Below, one piece after another: positions 61,901 to 64,000 of a stretch of DNA of 64,000 bases (its first letter is position 1; the number at the start of each line of letters is the position of its first letter). The position numbers and the translations under genes are program-made. The notes beneath the pieces were generated by a model, which saw only the letters and a program-made list of their open reading frames with translations, did no database searches and had not been told where the DNA came from. Origin of the DNA: Cardiocondyla obscurior (lineage: Eukaryota > Arthropoda > Insecta > Hymenoptera > Formicidae); the NCBI RefSeq assembly GCF_019399895.1, contig NC_091865.1:7755001-7819000 (forward strand). The letters are read 5' to 3'.

Positions 61901-63314
61901 TCACATACTGTTCATAGGCTTGATACAAGCTGGATCCATATATGTAATATTTTCAGGAAAATGGTCCATTATAATGAACTTTTTCTCGGTCGATTTGTTC
62001 AAACAGTCGAGAAATCCAAACCAGTATATGACTAGTCCACACCCAAACCTGTTCCAATAGCTTAAGAATTGTTCCTTTATATATTTTTGATGAACTTCCA
62101 TATTGCCGAATCGTGCTTTTGATTCAATCCAATTTATAACATAACCGTTGACTGCGATTGGTACTTCTAATTTAACGTCTGGAGTCTTGTCATATCCTCG
62201 TAATCGTAAGTGTTCTTCGTTACGAAATGCAATTTTTCTTTGTATTAGACAATTTTGAAGCTTGATTTCATATTCTTGTCCTATGCATCTAAAAAAACAT
62301 TTTATGAAGATTAAAGATATATACATATATATATACATATATATTTTTACATACATATAAAGTATATTAATGCATACATGTTTAATAAAAAGTACTTACA
62401 TTCCCATTGCATCAGCTATAGGTCCATATAAATCATCATACAATGTACACTGTAACAAAAAACTAAACTTAAAGAATTCTCTTTCATAAGTAGGTAAAAC
62501 AATCTTTTAATCTAATGAAATGGAAAATTTTTTTTTAATTGTATTCAATATTGTTTTTAATTATAATTACCAAATAAATTTCATATGCAAGATCCTTATT
62601 ATCAATCAAAGTAGTATCCTTAAATAGTTTTGAAACTAAATTTTTTGAAACTGAAATAAAATTTTATACATTTTTAATTTTAAATGCATTAATTTATAGT
62701 GCCTACTACTGTATCTATTTACCATTAACTATTACCATTTGCATTATCCCGCATACAGTATTTTTCTAAAATGTTACGTGCTAATAAAGCTGGTGCAGCA
62801 TCAATATTTTTTGCTATTCTTAACAGGATTCCTATTGACTCTCCATTTTGTACTGCTTCTAAATAACTGATTTAAAAGAAAAAAGTATTACACACATATA
62901 TTAACATTTAAAAAAGAATATTATAAAAGGTAATTATTACAATAATTTTACAAAGATTATTTTACCTGTCATAATAACTTTTGTTGTTCCCAAACAATCT
63001 AACATGGTTAGTTTTCATTTTCTGCTGTATTTCTAAGGACAGGATGCTATACAGTGTATTTGGATGAATACTGTGTAAAAATAATACATCTTATCATTTA
63101 TGTATTTTAAATAATAATTAACGCGAGATAATAGTTGAATTGACGTTTCTAAAAAATAATTATAAAGACTTTTCAGTCGTCATTGATTAACATTTAATTA
63201 AAAAAAATATGCTTACTCATTATACTTTTCCTTCAACATTTTGGCACAGTCTTTTGACAGGCCAGGAAAATTACGGATTGTCAACATTATTTCATTGTAT
63301 ACTTCAATCTTCAT
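61901..63314 (-). CDS. CDIN1: CDAN1-interacting nuclease 1 (C15orf41 homologue)
   Basis: Exons in coding order 63314-63217, 63070-62966, 62866-62736, 62650-62571, 62449-62400, 62288-61901, in phase, giving 283 residues (human 281). The C-terminal half is the PD-(D/E)XK nuclease fold: GYDKTPD (186-192) and NWIESKA (207-213) supply the expected metal and catalytic residues Asp192, Glu210 and Lys212. The conserved QFLSYWNRFGCGLVIYWFGF follows. The N-terminal half is helical, with helix-turn-helix-like segments in the family. The human protein binds codanin-1, and mutations in either cause congenital dyserythropoietic anaemia type I; the molecular substrate is unsettled. The start ATG at 63314 (MKIEVYNEIM) is a good fit and an antisense open frame over this exon is a shadow. 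Confidence 0.93.
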
Positions 63315-63737
63315 CGTGCACGTCGATTATCATAACCTCAAACCTGGGACCTAATAAAAATCCTAATGGCACGACTTATTATCAAACTATTTTTTTTATC
63401 GTCGATGTGGGATTAAAATCCTTTTGGGTGTATGTACCACTGGTCGCGTTTTGTTCCGGGTCCCGTTACTAGATTCATCTGTATTGTCTCGTCTATAATG
63501 AGAGATCTTTAAGTCGCAAGAACGGTCGTAGCACTTATTTTTGGTCGTAGGCTAGTCATCGTACTTGTAGTCGCTCGCCTCGGTTTTTATCCTTCGATTA
63601 TTTAATGTCAGTAGAATTAAATCTCATATGTTTAATATATTTAAATTTAAATATATAAATAGCTCTAAATCGATATAAAGCTATAATTTGTAAAGATATT
63701 ACAATTAATTACACAATTATTTAAAATATTACTTAGG
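63315..63737. other. spacer with CDIN1 promoter and 3' end of the edge gene
   Basis: Between the CDIN1 start and the stop codon of the next minus-strand gene. The part near 63400-63600 is GC-richer and probably contains the CDIN1 5' UTR and promoter. No other coding sequence was seen. Confidence 0.5.
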
Positions 63738-63878
63738 CTATTGATCGAGCAAATCATTTGATAAACTATCACTTTTAATCAATTGAATCGGATTTTCTTC
63801 CGTTCGTATTATAGGTTCACCGTCGAGTTTCTCTAAATTTGACAAACGTCGTGCAACCTCAAGTCTCCATTGCTCTAC
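63738..63878 (-). CDS. last exon of an unrecognised gene (partial)
   Basis: A minus-strand exon preceded by a good acceptor (CTTTATAG) and ending in TAG at 63738-63740. Read in phase 0 it encodes 46 residues beginning VEQWRLEVARRLSNLEKLDG and ending SDSLSNDLLDQ; the first part is an amphipathic helix and the tail is acidic. The phase is inferred from length (141 bp) and absence of other stops. I do not recognise the family. Upstream exons lie beyond the window; nothing certain was seen at 63879-64000. Confidence 0.5.
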   Translation of the reverse strand, partial: VEQWRLEVARRLSNLEKLDGEPIIRTEENPIQLIKSDSLSNDLLDQ

Positions 63879-64000
63879 CTATAAAGAAAATAATATTAAA
63901 AAGTACATTAATGATCAGATAAAATTTAATCCTCAATTACAATTAAACAAAAACGGTAATTTAATCATACGCTTATATAGGTGGCCAAAGTCAAAATAAA

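Noticed and set aside
63209..63472. 87-residue frame (+) over CDIN1 exon 1 and its promoter
   Set aside because: Antisense shadow; the minus-strand exon has correct splice phase and similarity to CDIN1.
1..64000. tRNA, rRNA or autonomous transposase genes
   Set aside because: No tRNA B-box with paired arms, no rRNA-like stretch, and no transposase or reverse-transcriptase motif was seen in any frame; mobile DNA here is limited to non-coding elements.

Overview
The window is eukaryotic nuclear DNA from an insect. Intron-rich genes with canonical GT-AG junctions, metazoan nuclear and mitochondrial protein families, no CpG depletion and an alternation of GC-rich and very AT-rich stretches fit Hymenoptera, and I infer most likely an ant; the species cannot be named from sequence alone. 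No prokaryotic operon, CRISPR array, rRNA or tRNA gene was found.

Layout. 1-8.6 kb: gene-free, mixed GC content, with a diverged repeat present twice and a CpG-rich candidate promoter near 3.3-3.7 kb. 8.7-29.4 kb (+): a 19-exon gene for a PLEKHH1/2 (MAX-1-like) coiled-coil, 2x PH, MyTH4, FERM protein, whose first two introns (7.6 and 4.9 kb) are long and GC/CpG-rich. 29.4-32.5 kb: 3' flank holding two copies of a palindromic TA-flanked element. From 32.5 kb the sequence is AT-rich and gene-dense: NAA20 (-) head to head with PDHA1 (+); a mitochondrial ALDH (-); MYBBP1A (-) head to head with eIF4H (+) across only 188 bp; Septin-1/2 type septin (+); TIM22 (-); NOP53 (-) head to head with FAM50/XAP5 (+); CDIN1 nuclease (-); and the last exon of an unrecognised gene (-) at the right edge. 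All gene models were rebuilt by joining exons at splice sites with phase checked at every junction, and each complete one gives a protein close to the family's usual length.

Functional themes. Mitochondrial metabolism and import (PDHA1, ALDH, TIM22), ribosome biogenesis and translation (MYBBP1A, NOP53, eIF4H), protein N-acetylation (NAA20), cytoskeleton and membrane (septin, PLEKHH) and RNA/DNA-linked nuclear factors (FAM50, CDIN1). Three divergent pairs of housekeeping genes probably share bidirectional promoters.

The least ordinary content is non-coding: foldback MITEs with hAT-like 8-bp target duplications (49.9 kb and 61.5 kb, plus a relative at 56.6 kb), one carrying AATAAA signals on both strands between convergent genes; a second palindromic TA-flanked family (31.2 and 32.1 kb); a GC-AG intron in eIF4H; and a NOP53 first exon with only four coding bases. 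I found no convincing new multi-gene system.
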